From: Dryas octopetala
Lineage: Eukaryota; Streptophyta; Magnoliopsida; Rosales; Rosaceae
Assembly (NCBI GenBank): GCA_963921425.1
Contig: OY992835.1
Location: 6,510,001-6,574,000, forward strand
Length of the DNA: 64,000 nucleotides
Direction: 5' to 3'
Shown: positions 34,101-44,759 of the stretch, piece by piece
Position numbering within the stretch: position 1 is the first letter of the stretch
Layout: each line of letters opens with the position of its first letter
The notes under the pieces: generated by a model
Told to the model about the DNA's origin: nothing
Seen by the model: the letters and a program-made list of their open reading frames with translations, nothing else
Databases searched by the model: none
Translations under genes and position numbers: made by a program

Positions 34101-35035
34101 ATTTCCAGTTTCAACAGTGGTTAGTGAAGCGTGCTTTAGCACATAAGGACGAGTAGTGAATTCATTTCGGGCATCCTTGACTCCAAGGATGGTAGAAGCA
34201 TTAATCTGTTGTCAAAACTGGTTAAGGTCCAAGGATATCTCCAATCTTCAAAATGAACCATCAATTAAAGAGCTGGAGTTTTATGAATCAATCGAAGCAG
34301 GTATCAAACTTTCCATTATGTGTAAATTCCTTCAATGAATTGTTTTTCTTATTATAACATTGACTTTCAAGCTCACATATGTATTGTTATTGTTGTACAG
34401 AACTCATGAGCACTGTCACAACTCCTAAAACTACTCTTGCTACATTTCAATGTTAGAATGTCAAGAATTGGTATGAATACATGTTGACTTGGAGTTGGTG
34501 GCTTGCTACAACAAATAGATGATAGTCTAGATTTAGGGCTTTTTAATTTGTTAAGTGTTAACTTTGTGGTTTTTATTTTATCAATGCAAGTGAACTTTGT
34601 GGTTTTTATTTTATTACTGAAGTAGTGAAGTGAATTAGTGAAGAGACAAAGACTGTGAACTGTGAAGTACTGGGAAGTTTTCATTTTTTAATTTTGATTA
34701 AGTTAGGTTGCAAACTTACAGTAAAAAATTGGGCTACATGTTTGGCCTAATTGCTAAAGCCCAAAAGGCAAAAAATGCAGTATTCTACTATTCTTATTTC
34801 TTCCATTTAGATTTGGGCTTCAAAATTTGTGGTCCTTAACTAAGACCCAAAATGTTAAGGCGTTGGCCCAACACCGAAAGCCCATCAGCTCCGAACCAGA
34901 ACCGGCAGGTCTGGTTTGGTTCAGTTCTGTGCTTTTTCTTCCGGTGTTCAGTATCGAACCACACCGAAGTTGAGATACCGACTTGGTGTGTGGTTTGGGG
35001 GGGTTCCGAGCCGAGCCAAACCGTGCCCACCCTTA
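31140..35035 (+). mobile_element. Relic of an autonomous hAT element
   Basis: Contains a leader-like region (31140-31630), a possible intron and a broken hAT transposase (32240-34340). The right terminus reads GTGCCCACCCTTA at 35035, the hAT TIR type, preceded by CCGAACC/GAGCC subterminal words from about 34855. No matching left terminus was found; the segment from 30254 has subterminal-like ACCGAACC words but no TAAGGGTGGGC end. Confidence 0.65.
32240..34340 (+). pseudogene. hAT (RICESLEEPER/DAYSLEEPER-type) transposase remnant
   Basis: The N-terminal part resembles a BED zinc finger with the cysteine region damaged (a stop near 32329, then CKDYYVADPVINGTSTMKKH). The core block with ADNATTN near 32911 and RCCAHTVNLIV near 33000 is characteristic of the hAT catalytic domain. 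The C-terminal hAT dimerisation region (KWWKLNGVKYP near 34036, then VVNSFRASLTPRMVEALIC near 34150) is also present. Stops or frameshifts interrupt it near 32690, 32880, 33284, 33405, 33668, 33911 and 34123. Domesticated SLEEPER genes exist, but the breaks here exclude an active or domesticated protein. Confidence 0.88.
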
Positions 35036-35479
35036 GCAACTAGTGCTTCTTCGAGCTCGGCTTGGAAAATATTTTCCATGCCACTAGGCCAAATTCCAAA
35101 AAATATTTGATTGAATTGATTTGAAGACTTGATTTGCTTTGCGACATTATTTTCCATGCCACTAATTCTTGAGTGCAGAACAAATATGTCTTTACAAACT
35201 AAGTGAATTGCTTTTGCGACGATACTTTCCATGTCACTAATTCATGAGTGTAGGACAAATATGCCTTGCAATTTCTGATACAAAAGAATATAGATCCAAT
35301 AATCAATTATGAAATTTTTTGAAAAAATAATCAATACTGTTCAATTATCTTTAAGGGAGTGGAGTAAAGAATCCTTAGCTTTTCCTAGTGAAAATAGTGG
35401 CCGATCCCACCTTGTGAGCTAGATGTCATGCATATTGGGATTGCGCCTGAGCCAACTACTTTTCTTTACTCTTTTCTAT
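35036..35479. repeat. Right ~430-bp direct repeat bracketing the hAT relic
   Basis: Second copy of 29829-30254. It begins immediately after the hAT right terminus at 35035 and continues into sequence (GCAATTATGC...) that is not found after the left copy. Confidence 0.85.
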
Positions 35480-36359
35480 GCAATTATGCTTTGGGAACGT
35501 CTAGTTCTTATGGATGGCCCCTTTTGCTTCTTCCTGCACAAGTTCTTGGACAAACTTTGATTACGATAAATATTCAGCCAAAGTGAATCAATCCTCGTTC
35601 TTGGCAGCAAAAAATCGTATGACAAAGAATTTTTGCTAAAGGAATTGAGTAAGAGAATTCTCAACTCTCTTTTTCATCTCATGCTCCGAGTGGCACATTG
35701 ATGCCCCCTACTCCAAGTTCTTGGTAGGCTTTCATTGGGTTTATGCCTTTTTTCAGCATACAGAGATGGTCGGTCTAATGTGTCTCTGCATCAAGTCTGG
35801 CTTTGCAAGTTAAGAAGATGAAAGTCAAAGGAATTTTAAAATTTCATCTAGCATTCATAGAATTTATTTGACAAATTCGCATGGCCAAATAAATAAACAA
35901 GATGTTTAAATGAAAATCCTTATCTATTAGGAAATTTTCACGTGCCCCTGAATAGGAGTTTTGAGCATGCTCTTTGTTTGGAAGCCTTAAGCATGCTTTG
36001 TACATTTTTGTGAGCTTTGTCCTCTACTTTAGAGAGCATTAGTTGTAAAACCCAATAACCTGATAATATCATTTTAAAGAAATAGTATGTCAAGCAATAA
36101 ATATGCCTTTTGCGAGTTTGGAAAGTCCAATACTTTGACAGTCAAATAATAAGAGAGAGCTTATCTGTCAAAGTAGTCATCGCGTGTCATGCCTCCTCCC
36201 GAGCTCTTCTTCTCTTCTATTTTTATTTGAGGGTTCCATGTAAAACACTTGCAATGGTACTAGGATAAGTCTTGCTGCCTATCATTCGTGCAAAGCCATA
36301 TGACTCATGAGCAAACACTAGCCTCATTTTTTATGAGCATTTGAATGTTTTCATGAGCA
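35480..36359. other. Interior of the non-coding retroelement-like unit
   Basis: No gene could be supported. The sequence continues the style of the surrounding unit. Confidence 0.35.
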
Positions 36360-36735
36360 CTGCATCCAATACAAGATATAATGCAGCCATAGCAATATCG
36401 CATTTCTGCCCATTGACTCTTATATAATAATATGTGCGTCACTCCAATGCCAAGCTTCTTGTAATGCTATCAACAGATGCCTTGGTTGCAGATACGTGAA
36501 TTTGATACCAAGTAGCTGTATAATGCAAAGTTACACTTATGTTTATTATTGTTCTACCAACAAATGATTCTCTCCCTAATGCCCCTTTCTTGAGATATTT
36601 TGAGTGCTTTATGACACATTGTAAAAGTGCTAACAGAATTTATATCTATAATTGTTCGAAATTCATTAGGGGATAGATCCTCAGAGGCCATAAGGAAATT
36701 GCCAGCTGCAGCATTCACAAGGATGTTAAGTATAA
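36360..36735 (-). pseudogene. Captured fragment of a peroxisomal 2,4-dienoyl-CoA reductase (SDR) gene
   Basis: On the minus strand the fragment begins near 36735 with ILVNAAAGNFL, continues through EDLSPNEFRT and STFTMCHKAL, and after a one-frame shift near 36600 reads TIINIS...TLHYTA.WYQIHVSA.KA and SITRSLALE. This is the Rossmann short-chain dehydrogenase core of plant DECR2/SDRb-type enzymes, including the N-A-A-A-G turn and the region around the catalytic Tyr-x3-Lys-like segment (here WYQIHVSATKA). A TGA stop replaces the usual Trp after LALE. A short remnant of a later region (DIAMAALYL) follows RVNG directly, so an internal part is missing. A gene fragment, not an expressed enzyme. Confidence 0.82.
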
Positions 36736-36894
36736 AGAGAAAGATATATTGCATTGTGCACAGAGCAAAATTTTGCAACCTAGTCATCTAATGTTCATAC
36801 AATAGATAAGTTTTCACATCTAATAATCATACAATTGATGGAAAGTTAAGATTTGAAGCTCTTATCTGGCTTGAAGAGCTTAGGCTGAGAAGAG

Positions 36895-37260
36895 CTAGCT
36901 CAAAGCAATGGTGGTGCCTATGTTCGAGTCGAACTCGTCACCGGTCAAGCGTGCGCCCAAGAGTGAGTCTTCGAGCTCCTGTTGAACTGGGTCGAGCTCG
37001 TAGGTTAGAGGTTGCAACTCGGAGCTCGTAAGTCGAGGTCGCAAGTCGATCTCCCAGGTCGTTGGGTTGTCATAGGTCGGACGTTGCAACTAAGAGCTCA
37101 TAGGTCACTGGGTTGAGTTCGCAAGTCGGGTTGAGCCCATCGCAGATTGCAGAGGTTTCGCTCAGGTCGGAGACTGGAGTTTGTTGAGTTGAGGTCGTGC
37201 ATGTGTGCCGATGAGGCTCGTCGTTCTTTGAGTCGGAGCTCGCAGGTTGAAACTCATAAC
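36895..37260. repeat. Degenerate GTCG/GAGCTCGTAGGT repeat
   Basis: Multiple imperfect recurrences of GAGCTCGTAGGT and TCGCAAGTCG-type words at 20-40 bp spacing. No reading frame of interest. Confidence 0.4.
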
Positions 37261-37950
37261 TTCCTTAAGGTCCATTGCGATTTGAAGTGTTCTTTTCAAG
37301 TTTGAATTGGTGGGTGACGTTAGTTTTCTTCTCCGATCATAGAACTTCTTTGCACTAAACGACGACGTGGTGCGCTTGTACCCGAAAATCTAAATTTGAG
37401 GGGAAAGGTTCGAATTCAGGGCAACCTTGAAGAAGCCTTGTATCTCTCCAACGCGGTCCCTCAATGGTTTTAGAGCCTGAGTTTGTTTTTTTTTGCACAC
37501 CTCGGTATCCCATGCCGCAATCAGCGAAGAAAATTGCAACCTTTTGGCGTTTGTATCTTTGCTATTTGGTTGTGGTGCTTTCTTCGTCGTCTGTGTTTCC
37601 TGATCACAATACCAGGAAATTATTGATATATATTTGGAGAGTATTTGAAAACTCCCAGATATTACTTATCGAAACAGAGAGGAATCATAAAATTCATCAA
37701 AACAGAAATTGAGAATCTTCTCTGATTGGGGCCTTAGTTCCTGCCCCTATTGCAGACGACATTCGCTGCTTCTCCAATGGCTTTTTGTTCAGTATTCCTA
37801 CATACGACGCCAACTGTTGATTCCAAATTTCTCTAAAGGTGACAATTTGTCAACAATGATTATTCCTGATGATTTTTGAGAAGCCGGACTTAATCTTCGA
37901 TCGTCATCCACGAGAGCGGAAGGGGGATGTACTTGCAAAAACACTTTAAA

Positions 37951-38258
37951 AAAAGTAAGAACATCTCTAGGTACTACCTAGTAATGCAGTTCCACAATTG
38001 GAACTGTTCATGTTTTAGGTCCTTCCTCAATGGTTATGCCTGTAAAAAATCAGCCAAATCGGTAATTGTTTGGTCATCTAAACTTTACAAACAAATATAG
38101 TCCATTAGATAAAATTGAAATGATATTGGCTATAATAAACTAACTAAATAGTTTCTGATTTGGCTAATTTTTTGCAAAGGTGATCTTTGAATGATGTTAT
38201 AAAATATGAACAGTTCTGGTCATTGAATTGTAGGTCCGAAGATGATGTTCTTACTTTT
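37951..38258. mobile_element. Palindromic MITE, family F
   Basis: Inverted termini AAAGTAAGAACATC (left, near 37952) and its reverse complement near 38245-38257. Internal palindrome with AACTGTTCATGTTTTA / TAAAATATGAACAGTT. It interrupts the right 133-bp repeat of the large non-coding unit. Confidence 0.7.
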
Positions 38259-39809
38259 CTTAAAGTAAAGACATCCTTACTTAAAAATTTCTCTATATAT
38301 AATGGAAAAAAAAAACACTTTCGGTCCCTATGTTTTGACCCAAAAACATATTTGGTTCCTGTGTTTTTGTTACCCTAAAAAATTACGGCAGAGATTGCCG
38401 AGATAATTGATTAGAACAATGATAGTCCTTTAAATAAACTTGTGGGCGTGCCACTGTCTTTCGGTCGAAAAGTCGTGGACAGAATTTATAATTGAATTAA
38501 TTGATATACTGCGCTGAGAACTGATCTCCTAACCAAACAATTGTTCGGCGAGAAATGAACAAGAAACTCGCCTTAGTTCTATCGCCTTGATCCCTAAGAA
38601 CTTCTAATTACCTGGTGTGACTACAATGGTGTGCTGAAAAGTAAAAATACGATGAATGGGTGCTTGAGTAATTGGATGTAACGAGAAATTATGAACTTTG
38701 ATGTAAAAATTATGGATAATTTGATTGTCTTGAAAACGAGTAACAATCGTAGTTCTAATAACAAATCTCATGATGAAAAGACATGAAAAATCAGAATTAA
38801 AATAAAATAAATCATTACTAAGAACAATGAGATCCTAGCAGAGCTAAAACAAAAAGAAAAATTTGCTTGAGAGCTTGAAAAAAAAACTTGAAAGAATCGA
38901 GATCCTTGATTTGAGATTTGAGTTGAGTTGTGTTGAATGTGTTGGAGAGAGAGACTTTTCCTTTTAATGCCTTACTTTATATAATGATCATCTTCTAGGG
39001 TTAAGAGATTCATTCCTATTTAACTTTGGACTTATATTTTCTTTCTTGATTCTTTCATTTCTTTACGCCCAAGTTACTGAATTTTTGCATTATATTAATT
39101 GTAACATTCCTATCTCGCCAAGGACTCTCGGCCAAACAAGGAAACTTTCTTCAAATGTAAGTTTGGCAATTTTTTGAGCTTTATTAATTGTATAACACAC
39201 AGTGGGCTTCACCATATGGGCTTTATTATTGGACATGGCTGTGATCTCGGCCTAAAACCAAAATAGGGTGTAAATATATGCCCCCCCATTTCCTTGATCT
39301 TCGGCAACATTTCACCGAGTTGGTTAAGGAAATGAAGCTCTTCAAATATTGTACTGTCTTGCCGTGACTTCTGAAGTTCCAAAACAAATGAACCCGGTAC
39401 AAACCACTTCACATTCTGTACGCTGTGACTCTTTAAAAGATCAACAGTCGAAATTTTCATACAGCAAAATCCTTGCATTGAATGCCCAATATTACGTGGG
39501 AATTTAGGCGACGTGAGTTGCGCAAACCTAGGCTAGTCTAATCATAACCTCCAAATTTGCCTCGATCCTAGCAACTAATCATATCTATTTTTGATTATTC
39601 AAAAACTTTTTAAAACTTACCAACTTCCACGTGCATCCCTTCATCTTCACTTTCCCTTACATAAACCTCATTCCGCCATTTTTAAACTTTACACTTTCAA
39701 AATCTTCGAAATCCTCATATTTTCTCAATCTTTTTCCTTGCAACCTCTCTTTGTTTTTTGAGATTTCCAGAACATCTACTCACTCTCTATCTTCATTTTC
39801 TTCATTCAA
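38259..39809. other. Presumed 3'/LTR side of the minus-strand Gypsy remnant
   Basis: From about 38376 the sequence repeatedly contains GCCGAG/CTCGGC words, as does the PMD gene region. It probably includes the LTR of the Gypsy element whose integrase end lies at 44170-44490. No second LTR is visible, so LTR borders cannot be set. The last ~180 bp before 39810 look like a leader for the PMD gene. Confidence 0.35.
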
Positions 39810-41986
39810 ATGGCTTTTACATCTGCTTCTTCTTCCTCTTCCTCTTCAACTGCCTTCGCCGCCATTGCCGCTGATAGCAGCATCTCTGTGCCTGTCATGG
39901 CTTCTATCTCCATCAGAACCATACCAGTTATGGTGGACGCCGAGACTATTGCTGTTGTCACTTCTTCTACTGCGGCTGCCCCCACCAGGCTTCGTGACGC
40001 CGTGAAGCCTATGCTAGCGAGAATCCCAGATGACTCTTGCTTATGCCGAGGTTTATCTAATTGGTCTGGTTGGAATACGGCACGCCCAAAATGGTCAACC
40101 GTTCAAACCAAGTATACAACATGGCTAAATCGAATGTTCACTGTCTTTGGTGAGAAGTGGGCAGCGTTTGGTATCAAGGACGTCATTCTTTTGAGTCGTC
40201 AGGATATTGTCGTAGACAGATCCCTTCTTTCTTCAGCGCTTCATTTTTGGTCGTCCGGGACCAACACTTTGAACTTGAGGTTTGGCCAAATGACTCCAAC
40301 CAACTTAGATATGGCATCAATTTTTGGCTTTCAGCCTCATGGCCATGTTCTCTTCATGAAGCTCGTGCATGTCGAATTCTCAGTGAAGATGGTGTACGCT
40401 CACGACAAAGTTCTCAACTATGATACTTGGGTTGGGACTTTCAGCCAGAAGACAAATGAAGTTTTGGACAAAGAGCATGCCGCCTTCCTTTGTTACTGGC
40501 TTTGCAAATTTGTCTTCTGTACGCAAAGCAACAAAATCACCAAAAAATTCATCCCTTTGGTCGAGGCTCTGGCGTCCGGTGATGAAATTGCACTTGGACC
40601 CTTCGTGTTAGCGAACTTGTGTAGGTGCTTGCATGGTTCACTATCACTGGGATGTTCCCTAAGCGCGGCGGACCTTTGTGGATGTTCCAAATTTGGCTTC
40701 AAGTCTACTTTCTTGAACTCACAGTTCCGGCCATTTTGGCCGCGAATCCTGCCTTATCTCTTCCTCCAAGCCATTCCGCGCAAGACTGTTTTGACTTCTT
40801 CTACAACCTAGAAAATAGGTCAACAGAGAAATCACAACCTTGCCTTGGCCGTGCTTATCCATCTTTCCTTACGCCGTGGCACAGCGTGGACAAGGACAAC
40901 TTCCCTGCTGATGAAGGCGAGCAATTGGTCTTCAGAGACTTGTAGTGCTCGATTATAAGTATATGGGATTTGGCCTGGAGATTCACAAACAGAGCCTAGG
41001 GTCAAAAAGGAGCTGTCGAGCTTTATCCGGTGAACCTTTGCGCACGGCAGCTGGGATTTCGCCAGACTACGTCAATTCTTCCGGCGCTGTATCTTAAATG
41101 CCTTAGCTTCTTCCGAGTTAAGGTTAACAAGTCTGAAGTGTATGAGAAGATGAATGACTATTTCTTTTCCAATCGTGACAACTTCAGGGTAAGACCTACC
41201 ATTCCTTGTTGCGAGGCCACACCAGACTATGATGAATGGCTCTCAGTGGTTAATGTTGGCTGCTTCAAAATTTCGGCGGAAATGGCACAGGACAAGGCAT
41301 TAAAGAGGCTCCCATTTTCTCAAAATGTGATGAAAATCACAAAAATCAAAGCTGCACTGAAGCCTAAAAAGGACAGCCCAGCCAAACGTGCCGAACCCCA
41401 GCTTGCTCAGCCTTCAGACCAACGCACTCCTGCTTTTCCCCTTATGCCTTCAAAAACCTCTTTTTTTTTTTTTTTTGGTAGAACTGACATTTCTTCCTTT
41501 TGATGTACTAGCTGGAAAAGACAAAAATCTGATAAAGGTACAAAAGGCCTTTTTGCCGACAAACCCCGCCGTGAGCGGCCAACAAACCAGCAAAAAATCC
41601 AAAAAAAGTAAAAGCTTGCCTAGTGGTAAACACAGTAACTTCTAGCAACCCTCCCTACTTTTTTTCTTGGTTTCAAAATTTTTTAGCCAACTCATATTTA
41701 TCCCTTTTTTTTTACGAGATTGACATCGATGAAGCCCTGATTCGTCATCCTCGACTTCATCAAAAACAAACTGCAATTAAAGGCAAGAGTGAGACTAAGT
41801 TTGGTCAAGATAATTCAGCGAAAATTGATACGGCCAAGGAAACTTCGGCAGAGGTATGTATTTGTCCCTTTTTTTTATTTTTTTTTAATTTGCCCAATTA
41901 CACTTCTAAAGTGAGTACCAACTCTTTTCAGGGTAGGACTGACACTGAGAATCCTGGCAATGTTTCGCCGCAGTGTGAGGTCTTGG

Positions 41987-42337
41987 CAAACTGTTAAATT
42001 TTGAAATTTTCGCCGAAAATTTTGATTTTTTGGGGTGTCAAAATCGAAACCCATATTTATTAAATTTTCGTGATAATTTCGTCAAAATTATCAAAATTTT
42101 CGGCGGGTGAGATCGAGGACTGATTTTGGGTTTTGGAAGGCTGGGTTTTTGGAGAGGAGGCTGGGTTTTGGGAGAAAAAGATGGTTTTGGGAGAAAAATA
42201 GGACGGTGGCAGGGGGAGATCGAGGGAGAAAGAGGCCGACATGGGGTGACGACAGAGGGGTGACATGAGGGAGAAAGAGGTGGAGGTGAGAGTGGGTTGG
42301 TGATGGAGATGCAGAGAGAGAGAGAGTGAGAGGGATA

Positions 42338-42396
<59 letters not shown>

Positions 42397-42673
42397 GAAG
42401 AACTGAAGAAGAAGAAAAAACAGTGGAGACTCACGGGGGGAAAAAAAAAGGAAAGGAAAGGAAAGGAAGGAAAGAAAAAGAAGAAAAATTTTTTTTTTGT
42501 ATTTAGTAGATAATATGTTAAATAAACATATAGTAAAGTTTCATTCAAAATTTCCATATTTTGATAGCAATTTCCGTCGTTTCCGTCTAATTTTTGTCGA
42601 AATTTAAAAATCTTCGAAATTTCCGTCAAAATTTCCATCAAAATTTCCTCGAAACCTGAAATTTTATTCCTTG
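41987..42673 (-). mobile_element. CAAGG-type hAT element, 687 bp
   Basis: An exact 8-bp target duplication, GGTCTTGG (41979-41986 and 42674-42681). Termini are CAAACTGTTAAATTT and AAATTTTATTCCTTG, matching the element at 27444-28553 in reverse orientation. The interior is non-coding and contains a (GA)n run at 42338-42392. The 214-codon open frame on the minus strand is created by this low-complexity interior. Confidence 0.92.
42338..42392. repeat. (GA)n microsatellite
   Basis: A pure GA run inside the hAT element. Confidence 0.95.
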
Positions 42674-43683
42674 GGTCTTGGAGACCACTCTTGGTGGTCA
42701 ACATGCAACATTTTCTGGTCGGGAGGTTAACCCGTTAGTAGTTCCTCCTCCAGATTTCAAGGATTTCGAACCTCTCGACCTAAATTTAGGGTTGACCCGT
42801 TGGTGCTGAGCTTCCCCATTCGCCAAAAACTTGTCGTGAACCAAGGTGACTATAGCGACGGACTCTTCGGCCGGCCCTGAAACAATCACACTTAGTGACT
42901 CTTCAGTAAATTTTAGTTGTCATTTGCTTTTTGTTTCGTTCTTGTTTGTAGCCTAGGTTAAGCACTTATTTTCCCACTCATCCTATAGGATTCAGACCAC
43001 CTTCGCCGTGATCCTAGGACCTGGTTTGAGAAACAGAAAATCAAGGGTAGATTTTCACATGAATCATCTTCTAGTTCGAGCGAGTGCGATGACCCCCCAA
43101 GTCATCCCTCTCGGCGAGGACTGCCAGGCATTGAGAAACTCTTTAGGGTTATCTAATCATTAGCCCCATTAGGATTTTTAGGCTAGAATAACCCCGGCTA
43201 GAAGTTGTTTATAATAACCCAGTCTCTGTAAGTCTTAATTACTTATTAAAGACTCTCATCGCATTTCTTATGTTAACTTGCTACTCTTTTATGAAGTTTA
43301 CATTGGAAATGGAGGCTGTCATTGCACAATTTGTGGAAACTTTCTCATCACTTCCTCCCAAACCTCAGTTTCCTCCAAAATCACCGGCAGTTCTTGCAGC
43401 CATCGCCGCCGTTAAAGCCTTTCTTTAGTTAGATGTCTCGGCAATGCGTCAAAAGGATAATCTAGTGAAATGCTCCACCTCCGTCAAAATCCTTCTCGGC
43501 GAGAGCTTCTTCAAAACCTTAAGTGTTGACTTGGTCAATAACAAACTTGCCTCTGTTGAGATTGATCTTCAAATAGCCCAACGGATATCTCGTGAGGTAG
43601 AGGTTGGCCAAGAAGTAGTGAACAAACTTAACACTGTGGTGGAGAGGCTCCAACCGAAAATGGAGGAATGCAAGCGGTTGCAG

Positions 43684-43757
43684 AATGCCCTTTCAACTAT
43701 AGACAAAGAAATTGCCGAGCAATGCTCTTTCAACTATAGACCAAGAAATTGCCGAGG
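43684..43757 (+). repeat. 37-bp tandem duplication in the PMD gene
   Basis: The segment starting AATGCCCTTTCAACTATAG at 43684 is repeated at 43721 with two or three substitutions. As 37 is not a multiple of three, the duplication shifts the reading frame. Confidence 0.92.
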
Positions 43758-44169
43758 CTGAGGCAAGGGTGGTGGCTTTGAAAAGAAGAAAAGAAGCTGA
43801 GACCTCGGCGCTTCGCAATTTGTATTTAGGGATGAAAGATGATGCGGCCATGTATCGGGTTCTGACTCCCATCGTTGATGACTTTATTCAGAAGCGCAAG
43901 GAGAGGGAAAGCATTCAGGAAGCCGGCGTCGGAAGTTGGGAAGCATTGAGAGCCGTCTTACGGCCTTATTTCTAACTTGTCATTTTTCTGTAATTTTCTT
44001 TCCTCCGGCTGTTTTGGCCGTATTTTGTAATCAACACTTATTTTATTTGAATGGAAAAAAGAAAATGTATTTGTCTTCATCTTCTAGTTTCCCAAGTAGT
44101 TGGATGATATTTCTTTAAAAATTAACCATTAATTGGCGCTACATGCACTTTTCCATTAATATTCATTAA

Positions 44170-44490
44170 CTAATAAGCCTATTTTCCTAAAACTTGTTCC
44201 ACCATAAATGGCCCTTCCCAAGTAGGGGTTCATTTGCCCGTAACTCGGCGCTTCTGACCGATGGGTAAGATTGCTTTCAACACTACATCTCCTTGAGCAA
44301 AAGATTTATGCCGAGTCTTCTTATTGTATGCTTTTGCCATCTTTATTTTTTGTACTTGTATTATGTTGAATGCGGTGAGATGTGCTTCATCCAGATCTTC
44401 TAATTCTTGCATCATAACTTGATTATAATTTTCGGCCGAAAGATTATGTTGCTGAGCTACCTTTAAAGACTTAATTGTCACTTCCAAAGG
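44170..44490 (-). pseudogene. Ty3/Gypsy integrase C-terminal fragment
   Basis: On the minus strand the peptide includes MAKAYNKKTRHKSFAQGDVVLKAILP and, beyond a small break, the GKW.P.WEGPF chromatin-facing end typical of plant Gypsy integrases. The rest of pol would lie to the right but is missing, since the sequence changes near 44495. Confidence 0.78.
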
Positions 44491-44759
44491 AAGGACAACA
44501 TAATTGTTATAATTGTCACTTAATTGTCATCACTAAAAAAGACAAAAATTCATGTATGTAACCTTTAATTTGATTTTCAAACAAAAATAAAACATTTGAA
44601 TTTGTTATATTGCAAATAACATAAAACATAGGGACCAAATGTGAAGTTTTAAAACCACAAGGACTAAATTTGTTTTCTAGGTAAAACACATGAACTAAAA
44701 ACGTTTTTTTCCTTATATATATAGGCCCATTATATTGAGAAATCTCTTAAAAAAGCTTA
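44491..44759. repeat. Right flank related in inverse to 38262-38375
   Basis: The reverse complement of this segment contains TATATATAAGGAAAAAAACG and GGTCCCTATGTTTT words, matching 38298-38375 loosely. Together with the family F MITEs outside them, they form an inverted pair around the Gypsy/PMD block. Confidence 0.5.

Larger units (their letters stand above)
28617..37947. mobile_element. Non-coding retroelement-like unit (LARD-like), nested
   Basis: Direct repeats of 133 bp, 28617-28749 and 37815-37947, differ at about 10 positions; both start TGTTGAT and share the phrase CACGAGAGCGGAAGGGGG. The right copy is preceded by GACGCCAAC and followed at once by an unrelated palindromic MITE, so it may be a truncated LTR. 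A TATA-like TCTATATAGAGCTC near 28832 fits an LTR promoter. The interior is non-coding apart from a nested hAT relic and a captured gene fragment. No retroviral-type genes or target duplication were found, so this is a working model. Confidence 0.5.
39810..43978 (+). pseudogene. Plant mobile domain (PMD, aminotransferase-like) gene, broken
   Basis: A Ser/Ala-rich start (39810) is followed by the PMD core with WLNRMFTVFGEKWAAFGIKD, TLADV-like NLDMASIFGFQPHGH and LANLCRCL to about 40630. A frameshift near 40635 moves the reading into the next frame (GGPLWMFQIWLQVYF to 40943). The domain end ARQLGFRQ is in another frame at 41045. A Lys/Ser-rich segment with probable introns follows. A hAT element (41987-42673) splits the sequence between 41986 and 42682, and the frame resumes with ETTLGGQHATFSGREV. 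The last exon-like stretch (43300-43978) is a coiled coil disrupted by a stop near 43427 and a 37-bp tandem duplication. PMD proteins are transposon-derived in plants. Here the gene is antisense to the Gypsy integrase at 44170-44490. Confidence 0.8.

Noticed and set aside
32240-34340. A domesticated DAYSLEEPER-type gene
   Set aside because: At least seven stops or frameshifts interrupt the transposase domains.
42060-42704. A 214-codon open frame on the minus strand
   Set aside because: It lies within a hAT element, and its long Ser/Leu run is the translated (GA)n microsatellite. No domain.
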